Shown one piece after another: positions 1 to 4,977 of a stretch of DNA of 5,161 nt (within the stretch, counting starts at the first letter, position 1; every line of letters begins with the position of its first letter). This stretch comes from Pseudomonas sp. (GTDB lineage Bacteria > Pseudomonadota > Gammaproteobacteria > Pseudomonadales > Pseudomonadaceae): the NCBI GenBank assembly GCA_030654635.1, contig JAURXE010000377.1:1-5161 (forward strand), read 5' to 3'. The translations under genes and the position numbers were made by a program. Below the pieces are notes generated by a model that was not told the DNA's origin, searched no databases, and saw only the letters and a program-made list of their open reading frames with translations.

Positions 1-1265
1 GAACCTTCGATCTCGGTACGACCGATACGACGGTTGAACTTCATCCGGCCGACCGCAGACAGGTCATAGCGCTCAGGGCTGAAGAACAGGTTGTTGAACA
101 GGGTCTCGGCAGCATCCTTAGTTGGCGGCTCGCCTGGACGCATCATCCGGTAGATTTCAACCAGGGCTTCTAGCTGATTGCTGGCCGAGTCGATCTTCAA
201 GGTATCGGAGATGAACGGACCGCAATCGATGTCGTTGGTGTACAGAGTTTCGATCCGCACAACTTGCGACTTGGAGATATTCGCCAGCAAGTCAGCAGTC
301 AGCTCGGTGTTGCACTCAGCAATGATTTCGCCAGTGGCCGGGTGAACAATGGCTTTTGCCGTGGTGCGGCCAATAACGTAGTCCAGCGGAACGTCCAGCT
401 CTTTAATGCCGGATTTTTCCAACTGATTAACGTGGCGCGCAGTGATACGGCGGCCTTGCTCAACAATAACCTTGCCCTTCTCGTCCAGCAGGTCGAGAGC
501 AGCAATTTCACCGCGCAGACGCTGCGGCACCAACTCCAGACGCAGGGTTTCGCCCTGTACGTGGAAGACGTTGGTGGAGTAGAAGGCATCGAGCATTTGC
601 TCGGTGCTATAGCCGAGCGCACGCAGCAGTACCGAAGCAGGCAGCTTGCGACGACGGTCAATCCGCACAAACACGCAGTCTTTCGGATCGAACTCGAAGT
701 CCAACCACGAACCGCGGTAAGGAATGATCCGCGCCGAATACAGCAACTTACCGGAGCTATGGGTCTTACCGCGGTCATGGTCGTAGAACACGCCAGGCGA
801 ACGGTGCAACTGAGAAACGATAACGCGCTCGGTACCATTGATAACGAAGGTACCGTTGTCGGTCATCAGGGGCATTTCGCCCATGTAAACTTCTTGCTCC
901 TTGATGTCCTTGATCGCTTTATTCGATGATTCTTTATCGAAAATGATCAGACGGACTTTTACCCGCAACGGAGCGGCATAAGTTACGCCGCGCTGCACGC
1001 ACTCTTTGACATCAAAGGACGGTACACCCAAGCGATAGCCCACGTATTCCAAGGCCGCATTGCCGGAATAGCTGCTAATCGGGAAAACGGACTTAAAGGC
1101 CGCATGCAGACCGACGTCGCGGTACTGATCCTTGGTTGCATTTGCCTGCAGGAATTCGCGATACGAATCCAGCTGAATGGACAGCAAATAAGGCACGTCC
1201 ATGACATCCGGCAACTTGCTAAAGTCCTTGCGGATACGTTTTTTCTCAGTGTATGAGTAAGCCAT
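1..1265 (-). CDS. rpoB: RNA polymerase beta subunit, N-terminal part (runs off window)
   Basis: This is the beta subunit of DNA-directed RNA polymerase, which forms half of the active-site cleft. The frame is open from ATG 1265-1263 to the window edge, giving 421 complete codons with no stop or frameshift. The protein begins [15 protein letters not shown] and contains [20 protein letters not shown] around residues 141-160, [17 protein letters not shown] at 180-196 and [20 protein letters not shown] near the truncation. These are beta protrusion and lobe signatures, closest to Pseudomonas RpoB from memory. Val141 corresponds to E. coli Val146, the N-terminal rifampicin-site residue, and looks wild type. 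The main rifampicin region near E. coli 507-533 lies beyond the window. A GGGGAA Shine-Dalgarno sits 5 nt before the ATG. It lies downstream of rplL across an attenuator-bearing spacer, and rpoC would be expected next. Identification is essentially certain. Confidence 0.98.
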   Translation of the reverse strand, partial: MAYSYTEKKRIRKDFSKLPDVMDVPYLLSIQLDSYREFLQANATKDQYRDVGLHAAFKSVFPISSYSGNAALEYVGYRLGVPSFDVKECVQRGVTYAAPLRVKVRLIIFDKESSNKAIKDIKEQEVYMGEMPLMTDNGTFVINGTERVIVSQLHRSPGVFYDHDRGKTHSSGKLLYSARIIPYRGSWLDFEFDPKDCVFVRIDRRRKLPASVLLRALGYSTEQMLDAFYSTNVFHVQGETLRLELVPQRLRGEIAALDLLDEKGKVIVEQGRRITARHVNQLEKSGIKELDVPLDYVIGRTTAKAIVHPATGEIIAECNTELTADLLANISKSQVVRIETLYTNDIDCGPFISDTLKIDSASNQLEALVEIYRMMRPGEPPTKDAAETLFNNLFFSPERYDLSAVGRMKFNRRIGRTEIEG

Positions 1266-1296
1266 CAGCGTTCCCCAGCTTGGTCACCTGCTTGCT

Positions 1297-1319
1297 GGCT
1301 CCTCCCGGCGGGAGCAGCC
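1297..1319 (-). promoter_or_regulatory. GC-rich stem-loop in the rpoB leader
   Basis: CTCCC (1302-1306) pairs with GGGAG (1310-1314). This is flanked, after a one-base mismatch on each side, by GGCT (1297-1300) pairing with AGCC (1316-1319). It ends about 31 nt before the rpoB start codon. On the minus strand the T-run precedes the hairpin rather than following it, so it is not an intrinsic terminator in the direction of transcription. A processing or translational role is possible but unproven. Confidence 0.5.
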
Positions 1320-1413
1320 AAAAAATCTTGCAAACTCTATCGGTTTGCACCGCCACATCGGGCGGCTCTCTTTCCATCTGCAGTGAGCACATACGCGCAA
1401 TCACCCAGAACGG

Positions 1414-1442
1414 AAAAAGGCCGGTGGCAAAAGCCACCGGCC
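1414..1442 (-). terminator. Intrinsic terminator / attenuator after rplL
   Basis: This is a perfect 10-bp stem: GGCCGGTGGC (1419-1428) pairs with GCCACCGGCC (1433-1442) across a 4-nt loop. On the minus strand it is followed directly by TTTTT (1418-1414). It starts 47 nt after the rplL stop and lies before rpoB. RpoB must still be made, and no clear promoter is seen between the two, so it most likely acts as a partial terminator that sets the ratio of ribosomal-protein to rpoB message. Confidence 0.88.
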
Positions 1443-1483
1443 ATCAGCCTTAAATCAGTGATTCAAGACTGTTGACGCAAAAG

Positions 1484-1501
1484 CGAACTTACTTAAGTTC
1501 G
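1484..1501. repeat. Inverted repeat spanning the rplL stop codon
   Basis: CGAACTT (1484-1490) and AAGTTCG (1495-1501) form a perfect 7-bp stem with a 4-nt loop, and the rplL TAA (1489-1491) lies within it. On the transcript it would fold at the very end of rplL, followed by CTTTTG. It is too weak to call a terminator. It could protect or mark a 3' end, or simply reflect the coding sequence. Confidence 0.5.
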
Positions 1502-1854
1502 ACTTTAGCGCCAGCTTCTTCCAGAACCTTAACAGCGGCATCGGCTTCAGCTTTCGAAACGCCTTCTTTAACAACGCCTGGAGCGCCATCAACTACTGCT
1601 TTTGCTTCTTTCAGACCGAGACCGGTCAATTCGCGAACAGCCTTGATCACGTTAACTTTCTTCTCGCCAGCTTCTAGCAGAACAACGTTGAACTCGGTTT
1701 GTTCTTCAGCAACAGCAGCTACAGCAGCAGCAGGGCCGGAAGCAGCAGCGGCAGAAACGCCGAACTTCTCTTCCATAGCCTTGATCAGCTCAACAACCTG
1801 CATAACAGACAGTTCGGCTACGGCGTTGATGATTTCTTCGTTGGTAAGAGCCAT
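1489..1854 (-). CDS. rplL: 50S ribosomal protein L7/L12
   Basis: This is the multicopy stalk protein of the 50S subunit, which recruits translational GTPases (EF-Tu, EF-G, IF2, RF3) and stimulates their GTP hydrolysis. The 121-aa product has the expected three parts. The N-terminal dimerisation and L10-binding helices span roughly residues 1-32. An Ala/Gly/Pro-rich flexible hinge spans about 34-50. The globular C-terminal domain, from about 53, contains [21 protein letters not shown] (65-85) and ends in GAKVELK. Start ATG 1854-1852 is preceded by AGGA with 9-nt spacing. It lies 80 bp downstream of rplJ, as usual for the L10-L12 pair, and upstream of the rpoB attenuator. Strong Ala/Glu/Lys bias is normal for the family. 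Identification is certain. Confidence 0.99.
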   Translation of the reverse strand: MALTNEEIINAVAELSVMQVVELIKAMEEKFGVSAAAASGPAAAVAAVAEEQTEFNVVLLEAGEKKVNVIKAVRELTGLGLKEAKAVVDGAPGVVKEGVSKAEADAAVKVLEEAGAKVELK

Positions 1855-1924
1855 GTGTTTAATTCCTGATTTGGGATGACATGAAAGCCATCAAAATTAA
1901 AAACGCAAAAAGATTACTAAGGCG

Positions 1925-1938
1925 CTGAGTTAACTCAG
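1925..1938. repeat. 14-bp palindrome at the rplJ stop codon
   Basis: CTGAGTTAACTCAG is a perfect 14-bp palindrome that includes the rplJ TGA stop (1937-1935). As RNA it could form a 5-bp stem with a TTAA loop. The downstream spacer to rplL is T-rich on the transcribed strand but has no T-run directly against the stem, so it is not a clear terminator. Function is unknown, and a chance origin is possible. Confidence 0.5.
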
Positions 1939-2435
1939 GCAGCTTCAGCTTCTTTTTGGTCGCGGACAGCCGCCAGAGTACGTACGAATTTGCTGGTTGC
2001 GCCTTGGATCACGCTCATCAGCTGGCTAATAGCCTCATCGTAGGTTGGCAGGGTGGCCAGAATGTCAATTTGTTCAGCTGCAAGGAACTTGCCTTCGAAC
2101 GCAGCCGCTTTGATCTGGAAGTTCTGCTGACTCTTAGCGAATTCTTTGAACAGACGAGCAGCAGCGCCCGGGTGTTCGTTAGAAAAAGCAACCAGAGTCG
2201 GGCCAGTGAACACGTCGTTCAGGCACTCAAAATCAGTACCTGCTACGGCGCGACGCACCAGAGTGTTACGTACTACACGTACATACACGCCAGCTTCACG
2301 GGCTTGCTTGCGGAGACCAGTCATTGCGCCTACGGTCACGCCGCGGGCATCAGCCACAACGGCAGACAGTGCACCTTTGGCAGCTTCGTTGACTTCAGCG
2401 ACGATGGCCTGCTTGTCTTCGAGCTTAATTGCCAC
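1935..2435 (-). CDS. rplJ: 50S ribosomal protein L10, GTG start
   Basis: L10 anchors the L7/L12 stalk on the 50S subunit. Together with L12 it represses its own translation by binding the leader mRNA. The 166-aa product reads [20 protein letters not shown] at its start (initiator Val read as Met), then [19 protein letters not shown] and [12 protein letters not shown] in the RNA-binding domain. It ends in the C-terminal L12-binding helix, with [14 protein letters not shown] at the tail. GTG at 2435-2433 is chosen over the in-frame ATG at 2468 for three reasons: AGGAG lies 7 nt before it, the family begins at this residue, and the 11-residue extension would be encoded by the leader. It lies 80 bp before rplL. 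Nothing is missing or broken. Confidence 0.97.
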   Translation of the reverse strand: MAIKLEDKQAIVAEVNEAAKGALSAVVADARGVTVGAMTGLRKQAREAGVYVRVVRNTLVRRAVAGTDFECLNDVFTGPTLVAFSNEHPGAAARLFKEFAKSQQNFQIKAAAFEGKFLAAEQIDILATLPTYDEAISQLMSVIQGATSKFVRTLAAVRDQKEAEAA

Positions 2436-2442
2436 GGGTTTA

Positions 2443-2447
2443 CTCCT
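2443..2447 (-). promoter_or_regulatory. Ribosome binding site that fixes the rplJ GTG start
   Basis: AGGAG on the minus strand lies 7 nt before GTG 2435-2433. The upstream in-frame ATG (2468-2466) has no comparable site and falls in a predicted hairpin loop, so this site decides the start in favour of GTG. Confidence 0.85.
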
Positions 2448-2460
2448 GGAAATTACCGTA

Positions 2461-2482
2461 ACGCTCAATTAACACTGAGCGT
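2461..2482 (-). promoter_or_regulatory. Stem-loop between L10 leader and rplJ RBS
   Basis: ACGCTCA (2461-2467) and TGAGCGT (2476-2482) form a perfect 7-bp stem with an 8-nt loop, ending 13 nt before the AGGAG of rplJ. There is no T-run after it on the transcript. It may be the part of the leader that couples L10 binding to access to the rplJ ribosome binding site. This is inferred from position only. Confidence 0.55.
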
Positions 2483-2488
2483 CGTTTT

Positions 2489-2561
2489 GGTGTCTGATTC
2501 GGTAAAGAATCGGGAGCACCATCTGCGTAGGCTTTAGGTTTAAGGCTTGCGCCGCCTACGG
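2489..2561 (-). promoter_or_regulatory. L10 autoregulatory leader (L10/L12 binding site)
   Basis: In transcript order, CGTAGGC (2560-2554) pairs with GCCTACG (2532-2526) and encloses the short stem GGC-GCAA-GCC (2553-2544), which is capped by a GNRA-type tetraloop. Next comes a second stem in which GGTG (2520-2517) pairs with CACC (2492-2489) around GATTC-6 nt-GAATC (2511-2496). In bacteria the rplJ leader binds the L10-L12 complex to repress rplJL translation (Rfam L10_leader family). Position immediately upstream of rplJ and this compact multi-stem fold support the call. I could not score it against the covariance model. Confidence 0.8.
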
Positions 2562-2594
2562 TCTTGGATAGCCCCCGCCAGGCAGGGACCCCAA

Positions 2595-2624
2595 TATGTA
2601 AGTTGCCGCAATCACTTGCGCCAA
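2595..2624 (-). promoter_or_regulatory. Candidate sigma70 promoter for rplJ-rplL
   Basis: TTGGCG (2624-2619) is separated by 17 nt from TTACAT (2601-2596); TACATA is an alternative at 18 nt. A start near 2589 would give a leader of about 150 nt covering the whole L10 regulatory structure. E. coli has a promoter at the corresponding place. The hexamers match the consensus only moderately, and the region also forms a dyad, so this is a candidate only. Confidence 0.35.
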
Positions 2625-2640
2625 CCCCTATTTGCTTACA
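2597..2640. repeat. Imperfect dyad after rplA, overlapping the candidate rplJ promoter
   Basis: TTGCCGCAA (2603-2611) and TTGCGCCAA (2616-2624) form a 9-bp stem with one C-C mismatch and a 4-nt loop. TGTAAG (2597-2602) pairs with CTTACA (2635-2640) outside it, with ten unpaired bases (2625-2634) on one side. No T-run follows on the minus strand, so it is not a standard intrinsic terminator. It could be an mRNA 3' structure for rplKA or a protein-binding dyad on the DNA. Confidence 0.55.
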
Positions 2641-2648
2641 GCCACGAC

Positions 2649-3344
2649 TTACGCTTCGAGCGAAGCCTGATCGATAACCAAGCCTGGACCCATGGTGGTG
2701 CTCAGGGTCACGCGCTTAACATAGATACCTTTCGAAGTAGACGGCTTCATGCGCTTAAGATCGGAGATCAGCGCTTCAACGTTTTCCTTCAGCTTGCTGG
2801 CGTCGAAACCAACCTTGCCAACTGAGGTGTGAATGATGCCGTTTTTGTCGGTGCGATAACGAACCTGACCAGACTTGGCATTCTTAACCGCAGTGGCTAC
2901 GTCAGCACTAACGGTGCCGACTTTAGGGTTAGGCATCAGGCCGCGCGGACCGAGGATCTGACCCAACTGACCAACAACGCGCATCGCATCTGGAGATGCA
3001 ATTACTACGTCGTAGTTCAGGTCGCCAGCTTTCATCGCGGCAGCCAAATCGTCCATACCAACGACGTCAGCACCTGCAGCCATAGCTGCTTCGGCGCCAG
3101 GACCCTGGGTGAACACAGCAACACGGACAGTCTTGCCAGTGCCATTCGGCAGCACAGTAGCACCACGAACAACCTGATCCGATTTACGCGGGTCAACACC
3201 AAGGTTCACTGCGATGTCAAACGACTCAACGAACTTGACCGCAGACACTTCAGCCAGCAGCACTGCAGCTTCTTCAAAGCTGTAAGACTTACCAGCAACA
3301 AGCTTGGCCGAAATATTTTTCTGGCGCTTAGTCAACTTAGCCAT
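2649..3344 (-). CDS. rplA: 50S ribosomal protein L1
   Basis: L1 forms the mobile L1 stalk of the 50S subunit next to the E site and moves with deacylated tRNA. It also represses translation of its own rplK-rplA message. The 231-aa product has the family length and motifs. It opens [11 protein letters not shown], and [16 protein letters not shown] lies at about 46-61. The L1 signature [11 protein letters not shown] lies at 131-141, followed by VGTV, and STTMGPG lies near the C-terminus (216-222). The start ATG (3344-3342) follows the rplK TAA with no gap. Its Shine-Dalgarno GGAGGG (3357-3352) lies inside the last codons of rplK, so translation is probably coupled. A 213-bp regulatory gap follows before rplJ. 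Nothing appears missing. Confidence 0.99.
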   Translation of the reverse strand: MAKLTKRQKNISAKLVAGKSYSFEEAAVLLAEVSAVKFVESFDIAVNLGVDPRKSDQVVRGATVLPNGTGKTVRVAVFTQGPGAEAAMAAGADVVGMDDLAAAMKAGDLNYDVVIASPDAMRVVGQLGQILGPRGLMPNPKVGTVSADVATAVKNAKSGQVRYRTDKNGIIHTSVGKVGFDASKLKENVEALISDLKRMKPSTSKGIYVKRVTLSTTMGPGLVIDQASLEA

Positions 3345-3776
3345 TTACACACCCTCCACGTTAAGGCCCATGCTGCGAGCGGAGCCGGCGATAGTACGCA
3401 CAGCGGCATCCATAGAAGCTGAAGTCAGATCGGCATTTTTAGTTTTTGCGATCTCTTCCAGCTGAGCACGGGTCACGGTGCCAACCTTTACGGTATTAGG
3501 GCGCGCAGAACCACTTGTCAGGCCAGCAGCTTTCTTCAGCAGAACTGAAGCAGGGGTGCTTTTAGTTTCGAAAGTAAAGCTACGGTCACTGTAAACAGTG
3601 ATGATGACCGGAGTCGGCAAGCCTGGCTCCATCCCCTGGGTTCTAGCGTTAAACGCTTTGCAGAACTCCATGATATTCACGCCGTGCTGACCCAATGCTG
3701 GACCTACGGGTGGCGACGGATTAGCTTGGCAAGCCTTAACCTGCAGCTTGATGTAAGCATTAATTTTCTTAGCCAT
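3345..3776 (-). CDS. rplK: 50S ribosomal protein L11, with unusual Cys16
   Basis: L11 binds 23S rRNA at the GTPase-associated centre. It takes part in elongation-factor action, RelA activation under amino-acid starvation, and thiostrepton binding. The 143-aa product has the N-terminal domain with [20 protein letters not shown] (19-38), which includes the proline loop. Its C-terminal rRNA-binding domain carries [19 protein letters not shown] (80-98) and ends [13 protein letters not shown]. Residue 16 is Cys (codon TGC at 3731-3729), where the family almost always has Gly just before the proline loop. The change is one base from GGC. ATG 3776-3774 is preceded by GGAG with 6-nt spacing. rplA follows directly at the stop codon, and upstream lies a terminator plus a leader hairpin. 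Confidence 0.98.
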   Translation of the reverse strand: MAKKINAYIKLQVKACQANPSPPVGPALGQHGVNIMEFCKAFNARTQGMEPGLPTPVIITVYSDRSFTFETKSTPASVLLKKAAGLTSGSARPNTVKVGTVTRAQLEEIAKTKNADLTSASMDAAVRTIAGSARSMGLNVEGV

Positions 3777-3790
3777 GTGTCACTCCAATT

Positions 3791-3817
3791 CGGGTACAGG
3801 CGCCTTGCGGCTCCCCG
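3791..3817 (-). promoter_or_regulatory. rplK leader hairpin, candidate L1 autoregulatory site
   Basis: CGGG (3817-3814 on the transcript) pairs with CCCG (3794-3791), and inside it GCC (3811-3809) pairs with GGC (3804-3802) over a GCAA tetraloop. The internal loop is strongly asymmetric: 2 nt (GA) on the 5' side and 7 nt on the 3' side. L1 is known to repress rplKA by binding a leader structure that resembles its 23S rRNA site, which also has an asymmetric internal loop. The position, about 15 nt before the rplK start codon, fits that role. The specific assignment is inference. Confidence 0.5.
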
Positions 3818-3829
3818 GATATTTAAACT

Positions 3830-3838
3830 TTTATGCCA
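3830..3838 (-). promoter_or_regulatory. Candidate extended -10 promoter for rplK-rplA
   Basis: TGGCATAAA on the minus strand resembles an extended -10 element (TG, one base, then CATAAA). It lies just downstream of the nusG terminator and upstream of the rplK leader hairpin, where E. coli has its L11 promoter. No good -35 hexamer is visible at normal spacing. A second A/T-rich match (TTTAAATAT) follows a few bases later, so the exact element is uncertain. Confidence 0.3.
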
Positions 3839-3844
3839 GTGACG

Positions 3845-3873
3845 AAAAAACCCCATAGCACATGGCTACGGGG
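3845..3873 (-). terminator. Intrinsic terminator after nusG
   Basis: On the transcribed strand CCCCGTAGC (3873-3865) pairs with GCTATGGGG (3859-3851). This is a 9-bp stem with one G-T wobble and a 5-nt loop, followed directly by TTTTTT (3850-3845). It begins 17 nt after the nusG stop codon and should separate the secE-nusG transcript from rplK-rplA, fully or partly. Confidence 0.88.
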
Positions 3874-3889
3874 TAATTATCGTTTTCAG

Positions 3890-4423
3890 CTATGCCTTTT
3901 CGACCTGACTGAAATCCAACTCCACCGGAGTGGATCGACCAAAAATCAGAACAGCCACGTGCAAACGGCTCTTCTCATAATTGACCTCTTCAACAACACC
4001 GTTAAAGTCGGCAAATGGACCTTCGCTAACGCGAACAATCTCACCCGGCTCAAACAGAGTCTTGGGCTTCGGCTTGTCGCTGCCATCAGCAACACGACGC
4101 AAGATAGCCTCAGCTTCTTTATCGGTAATCGGTGCCGGCTTATCGGCTGTACCACCGATAAAGCCCATCACCCGAGGAGTATCCTTGACCAGGTGCCAAG
4201 TACCCTCATTCATATCCATCTGCACCAGCACATAGCCTGGAAAGAATTTACGCTCGCTTTTGCGCTTCTGGCCATTACGCATTTCAACCACTTCTTCAGT
4301 GGGAACCAGAATCTCGCCAAAACCATCTTCCATGCCAGCCAGCTTAATGCGCTCAATCAGAGAGCGCATTACATGCTTCTCGTAACCGGAGTAAGCATGC
4401 ACAACGAACCAACGCTTAGCCAC
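3890..4423 (-). CDS. nusG: Transcription termination/antitermination factor NusG, GTG start
   Basis: NusG binds RNA polymerase at the clamp, suppresses pausing, and links it to Rho or to ribosomal S10. The 177-aa product has an N-terminal NGN domain with [15 protein letters not shown] (4-18), [14 protein letters not shown] (60-73) and PRVMGFIGG (83-91). A flexible linker spans about 112-123. The C-terminal KOW domain begins [17 protein letters not shown] (124-140) and continues to about residue 175. The initiation codon is GTG (4423-4421). AAAGG, overlapping the secE stop, lies 6 nt before it, and no better ATG exists near the conserved N-terminus. Its partner secE is 9 nt upstream and an intrinsic terminator follows. 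Identification is certain. Confidence 0.98.
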   Translation of the reverse strand: MAKRWFVVHAYSGYEKHVMRSLIERIKLAGMEDGFGEILVPTEEVVEMRNGQKRKSERKFFPGYVLVQMDMNEGTWHLVKDTPRVMGFIGGTADKPAPITDKEAEAILRRVADGSDKPKPKTLFEPGEIVRVSEGPFADFNGVVEEVNYEKSRLHVAVLIFGRSTPVELDFSQVEKA

Positions 4424-4426
4424 GAG

Positions 4427-4434
4427 TCACCTTT
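4427..4434 (-). promoter_or_regulatory. nusG ribosome binding site overlapping the secE stop
   Basis: AAAGGTGA on the minus strand begins within the secE TAA (4435-4433), and its AAAGG core ends 6 nt before the nusG GTG. This supports the GTG start and suggests that ribosomes finishing secE feed nusG translation. Confidence 0.75.
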
Positions 4435-4801
4435 AGCCAACAATCAAAGAAACAATCCAGCCAAGCAGGGAATCTAAACCCCACAACAGCAGCGCCATAA
4501 CCAACACAACCGCCACAACCATCAAGGTAGTTTGCGTGGTTTCTTGGCGAGTTGGCCAAACAACCTTGCGAATCTCAATGCGGGCCTCTTTAACAAGCTC
4601 GAAGAATGCCTGCCCTTTTGCTGTTTGCAACGCAACAAAACCAGCTGCAACAGCAATAACAAGCAACGCAAGAACCCGATACAAAATCGGCTCTGCGGAG
4701 TAAAACTGATTACCCGACACACCAACTACAATCAAAGCAGCAACAACTAGCCACTTAACTAGATCGTATCGGGATTCGCCGGCTTCAGCCTTGGCATTCA
4801 T
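4433..4801 (-). CDS. secE: Preprotein translocase subunit SecE
   Basis: SecE is the essential inner-membrane clamp subunit of the SecYEG protein-export channel. The 122-aa product begins MNAKAEAGESRYDLVKW and has two hydrophobic helices at about 16-30 and 39-59. These are followed by the cytosolic amphipathic helix with KEARIEIRKVVWPTRQET (71-88) and the conserved third membrane helix at about 92-120. The WPTR motif and three-helix form are typical of gammaproteobacterial SecE. I chose ATG 4801-4799 because the family begins there and AAGG lies 9 nt upstream. The in-frame ATGs at 4807 and 4834 lie in or too close to the leader. nusG follows 9 nt downstream and tRNA-Trp precedes it, so the tRNA and secE probably share a transcript. 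Confidence 0.97.
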   Translation of the reverse strand: MNAKAEAGESRYDLVKWLVVAALIVVGVSGNQFYSAEPILYRVLALLVIAVAAGFVALQTAKGQAFFELVKEARIEIRKVVWPTRQETTQTTLMVVAVVLVMALLLWGLDSLLGWIVSLIVG

Positions 4802-4810
4802 ATGCATGGA

Positions 4811-4814
4811 CCTT
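4811..4814 (-). promoter_or_regulatory. Ribosome binding site that fixes the secE start
   Basis: AAGG on the minus strand lies 9 nt before ATG 4801-4799. The alternative ATG at 4807-4805 would have a spacing of only 3 nt, and the one at 4834 has no purine-rich site at a usable distance. Confidence 0.65.
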
Positions 4815-4847
4815 GTAAAGACGCACCAGTTCACTCAAGGAGGAATC

Positions 4848-4923
4848 TGGCAGGTCAGGAGGGAATCGAACCCCCAACCTACGGTTTTGGAGACCGTCGC
4901 TCTGCCAATTGAGCTACTGACCT
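4848..4923 (-). tRNA. trpT: tRNA-Trp (anticodon CCA)
   Basis: This is a 76-nt tRNA with an encoded 3' CCA (4850-4848). The acceptor stem AGGTCAG pairs perfectly with CTGACCT, and the discriminator base is G. The D arm contains AGCTCAATTGGCAGAGC. The anticodon stem ACGGT/ACCGT encloses the loop CTCCAAA with anticodon CCA at 4890-4888, which reads UGG. The T arm has the standard GGTTCGATTCC loop region. The whole closely resembles other bacterial tRNA-Trp. Its place between tuf and secE is typical of Pseudomonas. RNase P and a 3' nuclease must release it from what looks like a joint trpT-secE-nusG transcript. Confidence 0.98.
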
Positions 4924-4959
4924 AAAACTAAAATTAGGCCGACAATTATGCCGACCTAA
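4924..4959 (-). terminator. Terminator-like hairpin after tuf
   Basis: On the transcribed strand TTAGGTCGGC (4959-4950) pairs with GTCGGCCTAA (4943-4934), giving ten pairs including two G-T wobbles, with loop ATAATT. It is followed by TTTTAGTTTT (4933-4924), right up to the tRNA 5' end. It starts 18 nt after the tuf stop. The interrupted T tract and wobble pairs suggest moderate efficiency. Confidence 0.65.
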
Positions 4960-4973
4960 CGGGATTTGATCAA
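4945..4973 (-). promoter_or_regulatory. Sigma70-type promoter for tRNA-Trp-secE-nusG
   Basis: TTGATC (4973-4968) is separated by exactly 17 nt from CATAAT (4950-4945). These match four of six and five of six consensus positions. A start near 4938 would leave a 5' leader of about 15 nt before the tRNA for RNase P to remove. The -10 lies in and next to the loop of the tuf terminator-like hairpin. Confidence 0.65.
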
Positions 4974-4977
4974 TCGA

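Larger units (their letters stand above)
1266..1488 (-). promoter_or_regulatory. Structured rplL-rpoB spacer
   Basis: This 223-bp non-coding gap carries four stem-loops. In transcription order they are the terminator hairpin at 1414-1442, CCGCC-6 nt-GGCGG at 1350-1365, TGCAAAC-7 nt-GTTTGCA at 1329-1349 (followed by AGA and six T), and a GC-rich stem at 1297-1319. In enterobacteria the equivalent spacer holds a partial terminator and an RNase III processing site that lower rpoB expression relative to rplL. A similar role here is inferred from position and structure. I see no convincing sigma70 promoter for rpoB. Confidence 0.7.

Noticed and set aside
264..929. 221-aa open frame on the plus strand inside rpoB
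   Set aside because: It is antisense to the intact and highly conserved rpoB frame, resembles no family I know, and has no convincing ribosome binding site. It is a shadow of biased codon use.
1320..1349. Second intrinsic terminator before rpoB (7-bp stem followed by AGA and six T)
   Set aside because: The stem is A/T-rich with a 7-nt loop, and a 3-nt gap separates it from the T-run, so it is too weak to call separately. It is mentioned as part of the structured spacer.
1246..1437. 63-aa minus-strand frame (and a 66-aa plus-strand frame) across the rplL-rpoB spacer
   Set aside because: It covers the terminator and leader hairpins and overlaps the rpoB start, lacks a clear ribosome binding site, and has no recognisable protein features. 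The spacer is better explained as regulatory.
1472..1879. 135-aa Ser/Thr/Ala-rich plus-strand frame over rplL
   Set aside because: Its composition is the complement of the Ala/Glu/Lys-rich rplL coding sequence. It is a shadow frame.
2435..2468. 11-residue N-terminal extension of L10 from ATG 2468
   Set aside because: The extension would be encoded by leader sequence and a hairpin loop, is absent from the family, and the AGGAG site points to GTG 2435.
1956..3422. Plus-strand frames of 92 to 197 aa over rplJ, the L10 leader, rplA and rplK
   Set aside because: They run opposite well-identified ribosomal protein genes and regulatory RNA, and none has recognisable domains or a supported start.
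3833..4477. 214-aa plus-strand frame over nusG
   Set aside because: It passes through the nusG terminator and is entirely opposite an intact NusG frame, with no family resemblance.
4837..4843. Perfect Shine-Dalgarno-like AAGGAGG on the plus strand
   Set aside because: No plausible plus-strand gene follows; what follows is the antisense of tRNA-Trp. It is discussed instead as an anti-Shine-Dalgarno-like element on the transcribed strand.
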